Notes under the pieces: generated by a model
Database searches by the model: none
Told to the model about the DNA's origin: nothing
What the model saw: only the letters and a program-made list of their open reading frames with translations
Part shown: one piece after another, positions 27,956 to 36,993 of the stretch
Numbering within the stretch: the stretch's first letter is position 1
Layout of the letters: every line of letters starts with the position of its first letter
Origin: Xanthocytophaga flava
GTDB lineage: Bacteria; Bacteroidota; Bacteroidia; Cytophagales; 172606-1
Assembly: GCA_030068525.1 (NCBI GenBank)
Contig: JASJOS010000004.1
Location: 186,001 to 250,000 of the forward strand
Direction: 5' to 3'
DNA length: 64,000 nt
Made by a program: the position numbers and the translations under genes

Positions 27956-28888
27956 TTAAATAGAGATATCCAGTAACGCTCTCACCCCACAAGTAGTATC
28001 TTCCAGTCCTTCTGAACTACTTCTTATTGCAGAAATAGCAAGAATCCATTCTTCCGGATTTTGCCAGGGCCAAAAAGCAGCAGCTCCACCTTTGATAACA
28101 TATTCACTGGTAGAACTGTCAGTATAAGGAGAATCATCACATATATTTTCATGTGATGGATACCATTTGTCACAACACCATTCGCCAATGCTGACACCCA
28201 CTAAACCAAACAAATTGGCATATCGGTTATTTATTTCACCATCGCTAAATTCATTGCAACATAAGCTATTGCCTATAACTGCTCTCTCTTGAGGCAATTC
28301 ATCGCCTAAATAAAACAATGTATTACCGCCTCCCCGTAAAGCATATTCCAGTTGCACCTCACCAGGGATTTTAAAGCCAAACTTTCCAAAAAGTTGATAT
28401 ATCTCTTCTAATGTTAAATACATAGGACATACACTATCCTCTTCTTCATTTCCAAACACAGGTCGAAAAAGATCCGGATCTGTAGTGATATGTTCATTTA
28501 CAAAGTTTGCAGTTATAGGAAAACGTGTAATAAAGAAAGGCTTCACCCAGATGTCTTTTGCAGGTTTCATCAAACTTAAATCAAAGTCTATCCCGGACAT
28601 TTTAAGAAGTGTCTCTTCTCTTTCAGAAAGGCCAAATGTGAATTTACCCCCAGGTATAAAATGGAAGAGAAGCCCCGAGTTATCCTCTATGAATGAAGGA
28701 ATATATACTTTTTCATTTATAGTATAACCATAATTACAAACTTCATTCAAAGTCAATCTATCTTTTACCACAAAAGCAATTTCGTGAACAATCTGTTTTG
28801 CTTCCTTACCCTTTAAAACTTTCCATTTATTGATATCCTGAATTACTTCTTTGTATTTAAAAGTAGAAAAATCAAATATTGTGCTCAT
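27956..28888 (-). CDS. Formylglycine-generating-enzyme-like (FGE/SUMF1 fold) protein
   Basis: The 310-residue protein shows the FGE-sulfatase fold at about residues 70-305: LFHFIPGGKFTFGLSEREE, WVKPFFITRFPITANFVNE, IPGEVQLEYALRGGGNTLFYLGDELP, FGLVGVSIGEWCCDKWYPS, YVIKGGAAAFWPWQNPEEW and CGVRALLDI. In true FGE the fold oxidises a sulfatase cysteine; most bacterial relatives have other roles. No sulfatase lies nearby. The protein has no signal peptide. Several Cys (CC at two places) are present but not in the spacing I would expect for the copper site. A more exact function cannot be given. Confidence 0.8.
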   Translation of the reverse strand: MSTIFDFSTFKYKEVIQDINKWKVLKGKEAKQIVHEIAFVVKDRLTLNEVCNYGYTINEKVYIPSFIEDNSGLLFHFIPGGKFTFGLSEREETLLKMSGIDFDLSLMKPAKDIWVKPFFITRFPITANFVNEHITTDPDLFRPVFGNEEEDSVCPMYLTLEEIYQLFGKFGFKIPGEVQLEYALRGGGNTLFYLGDELPQERAVIGNSLCCNEFSDGEINNRYANLFGLVGVSIGEWCCDKWYPSHENICDDSPYTDSSTSEYVIKGGAAAFWPWQNPEEWILAISAIRSSSEGLEDTTCGVRALLDISI

Positions 28889-28932
28889 GGGTATTAGTAT
28901 CGTAGTATTTTGAATAGATACAACTTAACTTT

Positions 28933-29143
28933 CGGAACTCTGGTATTATCAAAACATGATTATTATTTTGATATTCTCAAAAAATAACCGGAATTCCAGT
29001 TGTAGTTGAAAGTGAACTGAATTCTGGTCAAGCATTAAGTTGACCATTATTCGAATATTCTTGTGAAGCGACCTGAACTATGATCAAACAAAAAAATGAT
29101 CCGAACAATGGTCAAAAACAATTAACATCTGAGTCATCTGTAT
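28933..29143. repeat. Degenerate array of 15-base motifs in 28-base phase
   Basis: Related 15-mers stand at 28933 (CGGAACTCTGGTATT), 28989, 29017 (CTGAATTCTGGTCAA), 29073 (CTGAACTATGATCAA) and 29101 (CCGAACAATGGTCAA). Start-to-start distances are 56, 28, 56 and 28. An inverted copy (TCGAATAATGGTCAA on the minus strand) is at 29040-29054. The stretch lies between the FGE-like gene start and the end of the DMT exporter and holds no gene. Confidence 0.5.
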
Positions 29144-29208
29144 ATTCCCATATCCATTTAATTGACTAAAATTCCGATCAATGCTTCTGATGTGCAGAAT
29201 TCACAGCA

Positions 29209-30099
29209 TCATACTTCCACGACTTTCTGCTCCTTGTTTTTTAGGAACACCCTTACCATTTGCAGTATTACAGAAAGTACAATCAATCCTAATCCCAGCT
29301 AAAACACAGGTGTTAATTCCTTATTCTCCTGATAGATTATAATAGCTAGTATAATCGTGTACACAGGCTCCAGGTTTAAGCTCAGATTGATTGTAAACGC
29401 GGATATTTTGCGCAATGCCTGGGTCTGAAGCAGATACAGAAGCACCGTACAAAACAATGATAACACCAGCAAATAACCAAAATCTGCCCAGGAAGGAATA
29501 ATAGAACCCACAGGAAAGAAATACAGATACAATGGCATGAATACAGAAAGTCCCAGTGCGCCTCCTAGCATCGAGTAGGTAATGATAACCTCGCTTGGAT
29601 ATAACTTTGCCAAACGTTCGTTAGCGATTGTGTATAACGATCCTACTATGGAGGATATCACCCCTAAGCCTATTCCTATCCTGTATTGGGAGTCAAAGCT
29701 AAATATCAGAGCAATGCCTGCCAGTGTTAACATACTCAGCAATAATTCTGCAATCACAATCCGGTGTTTATTCAGGATAGGTGAAAAGAGTGCAGTAAAG
29801 AAACTGGTCAGGGAGAAACACACGACTCCTACTGAGATATTGGCATATTTGATACTTCCATAGAAAAACAGCCAGTGTAAACTTATAAGGAATCCCGGCA
29901 CAGAAATTCGCAGAAAATCTTTCAAAGACACAGAAGTTAAACGTCGTGTAATGCTTAAAATGCCCAGCATCAGTATTCCAGCCAGCAATATTCTGTACCA
30001 GGCCAGCAAGCCTCCATTGAGTGTAATAAGTTTTCCAAAAAGTCCGGTAAAACCAGCAAGTACGATAGAAATATGAAGTTTTATAAAAGCCTTTTTCAT
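29209..30099 (-). pseudogene. EamA/DMT-family exporter with in-frame amber codon before the last helix
   Basis: The ATG at 30097-30099 starts a ten-helix drug/metabolite-type transporter (MKKAFIKLHISIVLAGFTGLFGKLITLNGGLLAWYRILLAG). Two EamA repeats are visible, the second from GVISSIVGSLYTIANERLAK to ISAFTINLSLNLEPVYTIILAIIIYQENKELTPVF. Codon 267 is TAG (29299-29301). The same frame then continues with a normal tenth helix (LGLGLIVLSVILQMVRVFLKNK) and ends at TGA 29209-29211. Relatives have Trp at this spot (FWLGL), so TGG to TAG is likely. The gene is either recently inactivated, makes a protein short by 30 residues, or the base is a sequencing error. Confidence 0.83.
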
Positions 30100-30597
30100 A
30101 CAATGATTGTTTAAACAGATTTGAAATATGCTCTCCTTGTTCTGATATGTACACACGACAAATCCAGAAAATAAAGAGTTAGAGAATACCCATAGAGGGC
30201 TCAGCTAAACAACCTTGCAGAAAATAAAACAGGCAATAGCAGTTATGCCTCTTACAATCTAAGAAGATAACGCTACAGTTATTCCAGTTGCTTAGCTTAG
30301 CAAGCTACTGGAGGAGGAAGAACATTAGAGAAAAATCCGTAGGTATACATTGTAATCGGGAATGATGATACAAGTATAAGTCAATCTCAACATATTTTCA
30401 AGTTTACAACATCAATTCAGCTAGAGTTTATTTGATCTGGAATAATCTAAGAAGAGTAAATTCTATACTCTTTAAAAGTGTAAAATCTATTTTCTTGATA
30501 GCTTTTCAATTTATAGATTCTAATCTCTCTTCATTTTTATGCATATTTGTATCTAAAGTTAGTTTAAAGTCCAGAACATCACTCTTCTTATCACCTT

Positions 30598-30980
30598 GTT
30601 ACTTTTTTGCTTGCCCAAAATAGGGGCACCAAATGAGAATTTGGTGAGCCAGTCTGTGTGTTAGCAAAAAAAGGGCCCTTGCTGCCGAATCTCCAGCCCA
30701 CAGGCCATGGGCTCTCCTCGCGGCAGCAAGAAGGCCAGCACACCGCTACAACCTTTCGCGTTTAAAGGCATCGCAGCTCTCTTTGTAGCATCTAAAAGAT
30801 AATCTTATGCTGTCAGTTAGCATATGGTACAAATAGAACGATGGATACTTCAATCGTGTGTGGTGGTGTAGGTGCGTAGGGTTTCCTTTTCCCGCGAGGT
30901 TAGCCTTTGGCCTTGCGGGCAGAAGGAACGGGAAAAGGTGCCTTTTTTTGGTTACTTTTTTGGGCAAACAAAAAAGTGAC
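30598..30980. mobile_element. MITE-like non-coding repeat element, about 383 bases
   Basis: The left end GTTACTTTTTTGCTTGCCC-AAAA (30598-30620) and the inverted right end GTCACTTTTTTGTTTGCCC-AAAA (30980-30958) match at 20 of 23 bases. Inside are GC-rich nested hairpins: CTTGCTGCCG (30678-30687) with CGGCAGCAAG (30721-30730) around AGCCCA/TGGGCT, and CCTTTTCCCG (30885-30894) with CGGGAAAAGG (30929-30938). No gene is present. Base composition differs from the flanks. No clear target duplication was found. The flanks from 30100 to 31162 otherwise hold nothing I recognise. Confidence 0.62.
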
Positions 30981-31087
30981 ACGGCGTGTGGCACGCATAA
31001 GCATTGGACAACAAACCAACTCAGGAAATAAGCAAAAAATGAAGAAAGAGAATATAAACAAACGACAGAAGAAGGATCTGTAAAAAT

Positions 31088-31133
31088 AAACCAAGAACCT
31101 ACACTCTTTTCAAAAAGTATAGACTCTTGGTTT
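31088..31133 (-). terminator. Terminator of the FecA-like receptor gene
   Basis: AAACCAAGA (31088-31096) pairs with TCTTGGTTT (31125-31133). On the minus strand the stem is followed by ATTTTTAC. It lies 30 bases after the receptor stop codon at 31163. Confidence 0.72.
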
Positions 31134-31162
31134 GTTCTATTTCAGATGAGACAAATATGTCA

Positions 31163-33436
31163 TTACAATCTCACCCCAAATGAAGCGACAATGCTTCGGC
31201 CATCTGAACTCCATACACCAGGTCCTGGATAGAAAGTAGGTCGTTTGGTAAAGTATTGTGTATTGGCAAGATTATTAATGCCCAAACGAAATACATAATT
31301 ACCACCAAAATGCATACTCATATTCAAATCCCAGATGCCATAAGCAGGTACCGGACCTTTGGCTCCATTCGCAGACGGAGTTGGGGTATTGAGTGCATCT
31401 GAGAATGTTTGGCTCACATAACTGTATTGTAAGGTTGCACTAAAGTGTTTGTACCAGAAGTTTGCCCCGTTCCGGACAGTCCATTTGGGAGCAGATTCTA
31501 CATAGTTCCCTGTAATATCCTGATTCTCTGTTCCTGTTGATACAGCTCCTTTTATGTACCGGGCATCGAAGTATGAAGTGGATGTAAAGACAGAAAATTG
31601 AAGTGTAGTTCTCTTGATCAGCTTGCCTTCTATATAAGTCTCTACTCCTCTGGTGCGACTATCTCCTACATTGGTTTTATAGATATAAGACGTTCCATCA
31701 GGATCTGTCAGAATCAGGTTTCCTAATCGGTTTCTGTACAAAAGCTGAAAGGCTGTTACATCATAATAGAGCCAGTTGGCAAAGTTGCCGCGTACTCCCA
31801 CTTCAGCATTGTAACCAAAGGCATCTTTCAGATCCTTGTTGGCACGTTCCAGCACAGAACCTGGAATGATATCTTTCAGAATAACCGGACGGTATGCCTG
31901 AGCCCATCCGCCATAGATGGTGTGGTTGGGGTTGATCTGATACTGAGTATTGAGACCTGCCAGAGGAAAATGATGTTTGATTTTGTTTGGCACATCCTGA
32001 GCATCATAGTAGCTGATTTTTCCGGAAAGGTCTGTTACCCCGTTTTCATAGCGAATGCCTGGCGTAACGGAAAACTTCGGTGTAATCCGAAACAGGTTTT
32101 CTACAAAAACAGCCATATTTTGGGTTTTGAAATGCAGATCCCTCCCCCAGTTTGGATCGGTTAATGTAAGATCAAAATCAGAGGCAGTAGTACCTTTACC
32201 CAATTGACGACGATGCAAGTCATTGTTGATATACCGTATTCCTGCAGACAGGCTACTTGGTAATCCACCCAAGGTATACGTCTTCAGCAAACGAATTTCG
32301 GAAGTATAGCTATTGAAGTTATCAATATCTACCTGACGGGCTTTGTAGCTGTTGGTAGCAGGATTGATTGTATCTCCAACAGTTGCGAAGGCATCAATCT
32401 GCACACTGTTACGGGAACCCAATACAGCAGAAGTGATAAAACTCAACTGAGTTGTTTCATTCAAATGCCAGTCCAGTGTCAGTGAAGGAATATAGATGTC
32501 AGGATTAAAATAGTTTCGTGAACGGGTAGATTGTCGCGGATCTTCCTTAAACATAGCATCTGTTAGCGGGCCTGGAATGTGATACAGGTAGGTACTTCTG
32601 CCTAATTCAGCCTTCAGGTTTACCTTTCTGGAAAAACGATAGGACAAACTAATGAACTGAGCTTCGGTATTGGATTCACTATTTTTACGATAACCATCAG
32701 ACACACGTTTATGATAATAGGCATAATAGGTTAGCTTACCAATCCTTCCACCAATGGCATTGTATGAACTAAAAAGGCCATATGAACCTGCCGAGTTGAT
32801 GCTTTCAAAACTAACTTTGCGGGTAGAATCTGTCTGTTTGGTTATATAGTTGATCATACCACCAAATTGCGAACCGTATTGAAGGGAGGCTGTGCCGCGT
32901 ATTAACTCTACTTTCTGAATAGACTCCATTGGCGGACTATAGTGACTGGCAGGATATCCATAAATATCCGAGTTAGTCATAATAAAGTTCTGACGAATGT
33001 TATACTCCCAGCTCCGGTGTGGGTCCAATCCACGGGTGGCTATATTCATCTGATTACCCGATCCATCCATATCATATACAAATATTCCCGGAATCTTGGC
33101 AAACAACTGACGACCTGTCTTTTCAGCAATATTGGCGTTCAAAGTTGAAATATTGATGACTTCATTTTTAGTGCCACCAATCAGATAGGTATTATGAACA
33201 GGTTTCAGATGCTCAACCTGATCCTGTTTTCCATAGACCTCCACCTGTTGTAACTGATAGGTGCGTAAAGAATCTTTTTGTCGGACTTTTACACTATCCG
33301 GCTGTTCTGTCTGTGCATGAACAGAGAAGGTCATAACAAGTCCAACTAGAATAAAAAGCACTCTTGTAAGTAGGGAGTTTGCAGATAAGGAACAGGAAAC
33401 GAATGGTTTTATATAAGTAGTACTATATTTCTTCAT
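31163..33436 (-). CDS. FecA-like TonB-dependent receptor
   Basis: The 757-residue receptor has a signal segment at about residues 22-42 (LTRVLFILVGLVMTFSVHAQ) and a TonB-box-like start. The plug (LNANIAEKTGRQLFAKIPGIFVYDMDGSGNQMNIATRGLDPHRSWEYNIRQNFIMTNSDIYGYPASHYSPPMESIQKVELIRGTASLQYGSQFGGMINYITK) is typical of FecA-like receptors for iron citrate and related compounds. The barrel ends in IVASFGVRL. No STN domain or carboxypeptidase-regulatory domain is present. The small membrane-anchored protein at 33590 precedes it on the same strand with a 150-base gap. It has its own terminator at 31088-31133. Confidence 0.93.
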   Translation of the reverse strand: MKKYSTTYIKPFVSCSLSANSLLTRVLFILVGLVMTFSVHAQTEQPDSVKVRQKDSLRTYQLQQVEVYGKQDQVEHLKPVHNTYLIGGTKNEVINISTLNANIAEKTGRQLFAKIPGIFVYDMDGSGNQMNIATRGLDPHRSWEYNIRQNFIMTNSDIYGYPASHYSPPMESIQKVELIRGTASLQYGSQFGGMINYITKQTDSTRKVSFESINSAGSYGLFSSYNAIGGRIGKLTYYAYYHKRVSDGYRKNSESNTEAQFISLSYRFSRKVNLKAELGRSTYLYHIPGPLTDAMFKEDPRQSTRSRNYFNPDIYIPSLTLDWHLNETTQLSFITSAVLGSRNSVQIDAFATVGDTINPATNSYKARQVDIDNFNSYTSEIRLLKTYTLGGLPSSLSAGIRYINNDLHRRQLGKGTTASDFDLTLTDPNWGRDLHFKTQNMAVFVENLFRITPKFSVTPGIRYENGVTDLSGKISYYDAQDVPNKIKHHFPLAGLNTQYQINPNHTIYGGWAQAYRPVILKDIIPGSVLERANKDLKDAFGYNAEVGVRGNFANWLYYDVTAFQLLYRNRLGNLILTDPDGTSYIYKTNVGDSRTRGVETYIEGKLIKRTTLQFSVFTSTSYFDARYIKGAVSTGTENQDITGNYVESAPKWTVRNGANFWYKHFSATLQYSYVSQTFSDALNTPTPSANGAKGPVPAYGIWDLNMSMHFGGNYVFRLGINNLANTQYFTKRPTFYPGPGVWSSDGRSIVASFGVRL

Positions 33437-33589
33437 GAGAATAAGGTGACAAATGGCAAATTGAAAAGATAACGGATTCAGACAGGTATACCCATAGCCT
33501 ATCTGTTACTTAGACAACGGTAGAATACAATCGTGTAAGCAAACAAAGAATACTCTCTAGAAAAGTTATCCTATTGGTAGTTCTATCAG

Positions 33590-34162
33590 CTATGAAAGAG
33601 AGAACTCCGGAGGGGGAGTCAGTATAGTAGGTATACCGGAAGTAAACACACAATCCCAGAAAAAACAGGCATTCCGAGTATCTCCGGCTTCTAACATGAG
33701 TCTAAAACAAACAGGTAGATAAGGTAGATAAACCTGTTTAAAAAAAGATTTTATAGGAGAAGATGATTGCTTAGAGTCCTTTTTATCTAGATCCAGTATA
33801 TGTGTATTTATATGCGTCTGTAAATCATTCAGTACTTCTTCTTGTTTGGAATTATTGACACAATACACAAATAGTGTATCATTCACAATTCGCTGAATAA
33901 CCTTTTCATAGATTTTCCCTCGATGGGTAAGTTCACCATCCACCTTTTCAAATCCACGGTTTGTCTGATGATACCATCCTACGGGCACTTTGAATACAAG
34001 CCAGTCCTTTTGAGGTAAAGTGTTTCCTTGTATAGACGGATCTTGTACAGATTGATGCAAGGCTGTTCTGGCTTCCGTTTTTTTCCACTCAAATAATAGA
34101 AAATACCCTATTGAATGATAGAGTAAAAGGAATAGCAGACATATGGAAACAAGTCGTTTCAA
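33590..34162 (-). CDS. Small exported protein upstream of FecA-like receptor
   Basis: This 190-residue protein has an N-terminal hydrophobic segment (MKRLVSICLLFLLLYHSIGYFLLFEWKK). A middle domain (DWLVFKVPVGWYHQTNRGFEKVDGELTHRGKIYEKVIQRIVNDTLFVYCVNNSKQEEVLNDLQTHIN) follows, then a C-terminus rich in Phe, Cys and Pro that ends TSGIPTILTPPPEFSLS. I do not recognise a named family, but small proteins of this shape, often ending in a Pro-Pro motif, are seen directly upstream of TonB receptors in Bacteroidota. The 22072 protein stands in the same relation to the other receptor. A role in receptor function is inferred from position only. Confidence 0.68.
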   Translation of the reverse strand: MKRLVSICLLFLLLYHSIGYFLLFEWKKTEARTALHQSVQDPSIQGNTLPQKDWLVFKVPVGWYHQTNRGFEKVDGELTHRGKIYEKVIQRIVNDTLFVYCVNNSKQEEVLNDLQTHINTHILDLDKKDSKQSSSPIKSFFKQVYLPYLPVCFRLMLEAGDTRNACFFWDCVFTSGIPTILTPPPEFSLS

Positions 34163-35388
34163 TTTTAAGTGGAAGGTAGCTCACAAAGATGCAAGAACTA
34201 TTTTGCACGAAAAGATACTACTTTTTTAACAAAGTATGGCAAAAGTTGAACAAACACCTCTTTGATAGTATATAGCTGGTTCCTAAGTTATCTGGTAGGG
34301 AGCTGCATTCAATTACCTAATTCATTACCAAGTATAAGTTCTTATTGTTCATCTATAAAAAGCGCATTTTGTTTAGGTAAGCTCCAATCTAAACTACTGT
34401 ATTCAGGACGAGACAACTTCTATAAAAAAAGCTTCTCCGATCCAGAGAAGCTTTTTTGCTATACGTATGAATAAAGAAGCAAAGATGAAACGGTAAAATG
34501 TAAAGTATCTGAATCAGGGTATAAGCATCCGCTTAGAATCCCTTGGTGGTTATACTGAATTATGTATTTATATGTCTTGTTTTAACCCACTAATTTGTAG
34601 CCAACTTCCATACATACTAAATGGATAGCGGTTAGAAAGAAGATACATCCTTACTTTCAGCAGAAAAGAGAAAGATGTATCTTCCTAACACAAACTAAAC
34701 CAGGTAAAGATCTCACTCTGTATCATCATTTTGGAAAATGGCTATTCCGTCTTTCCTATTGATATATTGTAAAAACAGTGCCAATCATAAACCTTTGATA
34801 AAGAAATCATTACCAGCCAGTATAACTACTTAATTTACAAAATGAGTAGTTGCCGTCTGGTACTAGAGCAGTAGACCCTTATATCAGCAAAATCTGTACT
34901 TTTACTTGTCTTAAGCCATTTTCAAAAACAGATTACTACTTATGCATTTCTGGAAAAATACTCTCTGTTGCATATATTCAACCATAAACCACAAAATTCT
35001 TTCACTGACAGGCATGCTTTTTAGCTGATAGCCCCAATTCCACAAATTGTATTTTTCTGTCATATCGTATCCACACTACGCAACTTCTATACAAACCGAC
35101 TTAGCTAACCAACTAAGTTATCTATTCAGACAAAGGTGAATGCGTAAGCAATTGACAAATTTGTGAAGCAAAGGCATCTCCGCTGTCCAAAGGGTTGAGA
35201 GGATTAAAAAATAGATTTTCCTAAAACGCTCAAGATTGTCAAAGATTTGGAACAAGATAAGGGTTGGCCTTAATTCACGTGGACGGAAGCATTACTGGAA
35301 ATGCATTTTTCGCAAGCAAAAAATGAAGAGGCCACAAGAAGAACAATGAAAGAGAAACTGAGAAAACAAAGAGGGAGTTCTTAAAAAG
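34163..35388. other. Gene-poor 1.2 kb region with hairpins
   Basis: No credible protein gene is visible. The region holds a strong terminator (34425-34457) and an 11-base inverted repeat, GAAGATACATC at 34639-34649 with GATGTATCTTC at 34674-34684. The space between 34458 and 35388 shows nothing recognisable and could hide a non-coding RNA ending at either terminator. Confidence 0.45.
34425..34457. terminator. Strong bidirectional terminator with no obvious gene
   Basis: AAAAAAGCTTCTC (34425-34437) pairs perfectly with GAGAAGCTTTTTT (34445-34457) around CGATCCA. A and T runs on the two sides fit termination on either strand. The nearest gene start is 34162 on the minus strand, so the terminator would insulate it from upstream transcription. 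Confidence 0.85.
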
Positions 35389-35431
35389 TACCCATCACCT
35401 TCACTCTTTGTAAAAGCATAAGTGATGGGTA
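35389..35431 (-). terminator. Terminator of the 35549-36349 lipoprotein gene
   Basis: TACCCATCAC (35389-35398) pairs with GTGATGGGTA (35422-35431). On the minus strand the hairpin is followed by CTTTTTAAG. It lies 118 bases after the lipoprotein stop. Confidence 0.72.
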
Positions 35432-35548
35432 TAAAAATCACTTTCTATAGTTGGTATGATTCATGTGTCTTTTAAAAACCTCAAAATTCGAAAAAGATAT
35501 AAGACACAATAGGATCGGTATCTCGACCTTATTGCATGTAGCTATCGT

Positions 35549-36349
35549 TTACTTACAAGTATATTGCAGTGAAAAATTGATAACTTCATCTGCACTTCCA
35601 GATTCGGAGATAGTCTGCTTAACTGTGAGCGGAAACCCTTTATCATTGTAAGTATACACATAGGTCGAGGTAGAACTCACCGTATTACCGTCATATGATT
35701 TACTACTGATGGGATTGTTTGCACTCACTACATCGGCAATGTCACCAAAGACTACACCAAAGACCAATAATGCCACATACGTTCTGTGGGGGTTGGGTTT
35801 GTCATCATAGGTATACTCAGTAACTAACTCTTCGGCCTGGCTGCCAATTTTGTAAAAAATCTTAGTCAGATTTCCATTGCCATTATATTCATAGCGGAAT
35901 TGAGTGTCATTACGTGTAATTTTAGTGATGTTATTACCACTATAGGTAAAAGTAGCCGTAGACGAAACACCACCCAAAAAAGGAGCTGTGAGTGTTTGAA
36001 TCTTACCGGAAGCGTCGGTAGTTGCCATAGCGGTTATGTCTGGCGTACCAGAAGTTTTGCCATTATAAAAAATCCGGATCTTCTCTACTTTCCCATCGAC
36101 ATAATCCGTAAACAAGGTGCTTTCCAAAGCATTACTCTTTGTTTTATCATAAGAAGCTGTCTTGATTATTTTGCCATCGGCATTATGTTCCAGCAGTACA
36201 TAGTCTTCCGCATCTTCTTCACGGGTCACCAGGCAGTCATTATTTACAGCCGGTGTAATGGGTTCATCATCTTTTTTACAAGAAAATGTTATAGTTAACA
36301 AAAAAAGAAAGGCAAAGATACGACAATAGCTAAAGGGAGAAAGGTTCAT
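35549..36349 (-). CDS. Lipoprotein of unknown function with YD-like beta repeats
   Basis: The ATG at 36347-36349 is preferred because it starts a lipoprotein signal (MNLSPFSYCRIFAFLFLLTITFSC), with the lipid-bearing Cys followed by KKDDEP as usual in Bacteroidota. The 266-residue protein has repeated short beta stretches with Tyr/Asp/Gly/Asn turns (EYNGNGNLTKIFYK, YVYTYNDKGFPLTVKQT, HNADGKIIKTASYD), like the hypothetical lipoproteins with RHS/YD-type repeats common in this phylum. It probably sits on the cell surface, inferred from the K-K-D-D after the lipid Cys. It is a single-gene unit. Confidence 0.78.
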   Translation of the reverse strand: MNLSPFSYCRIFAFLFLLTITFSCKKDDEPITPAVNNDCLVTREEDAEDYVLLEHNADGKIIKTASYDKTKSNALESTLFTDYVDGKVEKIRIFYNGKTSGTPDITAMATTDASGKIQTLTAPFLGGVSSTATFTYSGNNITKITRNDTQFRYEYNGNGNLTKIFYKIGSQAEELVTEYTYDDKPNPHRTYVALLVFGVVFGDIADVVSANNPISSKSYDGNTVSSTSTYVYTYNDKGFPLTVKQTISESGSADEVINFSLQYTCK

Positions 36350-36993
36350 AGCAGTTTTCGTTGGATTAATCATTGGATAAAAGACTATAACTGAATAGGA
36401 TAAGTGAGTGTAATTACTTGTAAAAACCAGCTTACCTGTTCTGCATACAAAGCATCACTAGGGAGAGGCTTCACAAAAGTAGGTGCACCTCAAGGGTACT
36501 TCAAGACATGAATATGTGTATTTGCAGATGTATTGTAGAAAGTAGCAGGATACATCGTGTGATGTCTCAGGTTTGACTATTGTTGCCAAACAGAATTCTA
36601 CATCTTCTCACCTGCTTTTCCACAACTTTTCCTTACATACATAAAGTGGGGAATCCAATGAGGGACACTGATTATACGTACAAACACTCATTTTAGAAAA
36701 TAAGTAACAACCACATCTATAGTATGTGAGGTAAATGATATGTAAGCCATTCTGTTTTCTTCCCCTCAAAACCTTCCATTTGCAAAAACACATTTTCTGA
36801 AAAATAGCTCTGGAAAAAACTATAGTTGTAATGAAGTCAAAGCAAAGCACAGACTTTCTACTGAACTAAGTAGTTATACGCCAAGGCATTAGCTGCTTTA
36901 CGTTTCAAATGAGTATAATCCCATTTTGCCTGTAAAAAATCTAAATACGGGCATATTTTTTACCGATGGTATGGCAAACGTAAAGACCTACTA
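36350..36993. other. Intergenic region upstream of the cyanophycin operon
   Basis: About 640 bases without a credible gene, holding the promoters of the divergent lipoprotein and cphA genes. No clear operator repeat was seen. Confidence 0.45.

Noticed and set aside
30432-31094. Several frames of 60-80 codons around the MITE-like element.
   Set aside because: They read through repeat ends and GC hairpins; the translation (FAQKSNQKKAPFP) is what the repeat ends give in one frame, not a real protein.
33437-33589. Possible cobalamin-type riboswitch before the FecA-like receptor.
   Set aside because: No B12-box-like sequence is seen; only a short hairpin (CAGATAGG with CCTGTCTG) is present.
34214-34239. 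GATAC-N15-GTATGG upstream of the 33590-34162 gene.
   Set aside because: Wrong spacing and half-sites, and no CTCTT/-7 part.
36608-36850. 80-codon minus-strand frame upstream of cphA.
   Set aside because: Cys/Phe-rich translation without pattern, lying in the shared promoter region.
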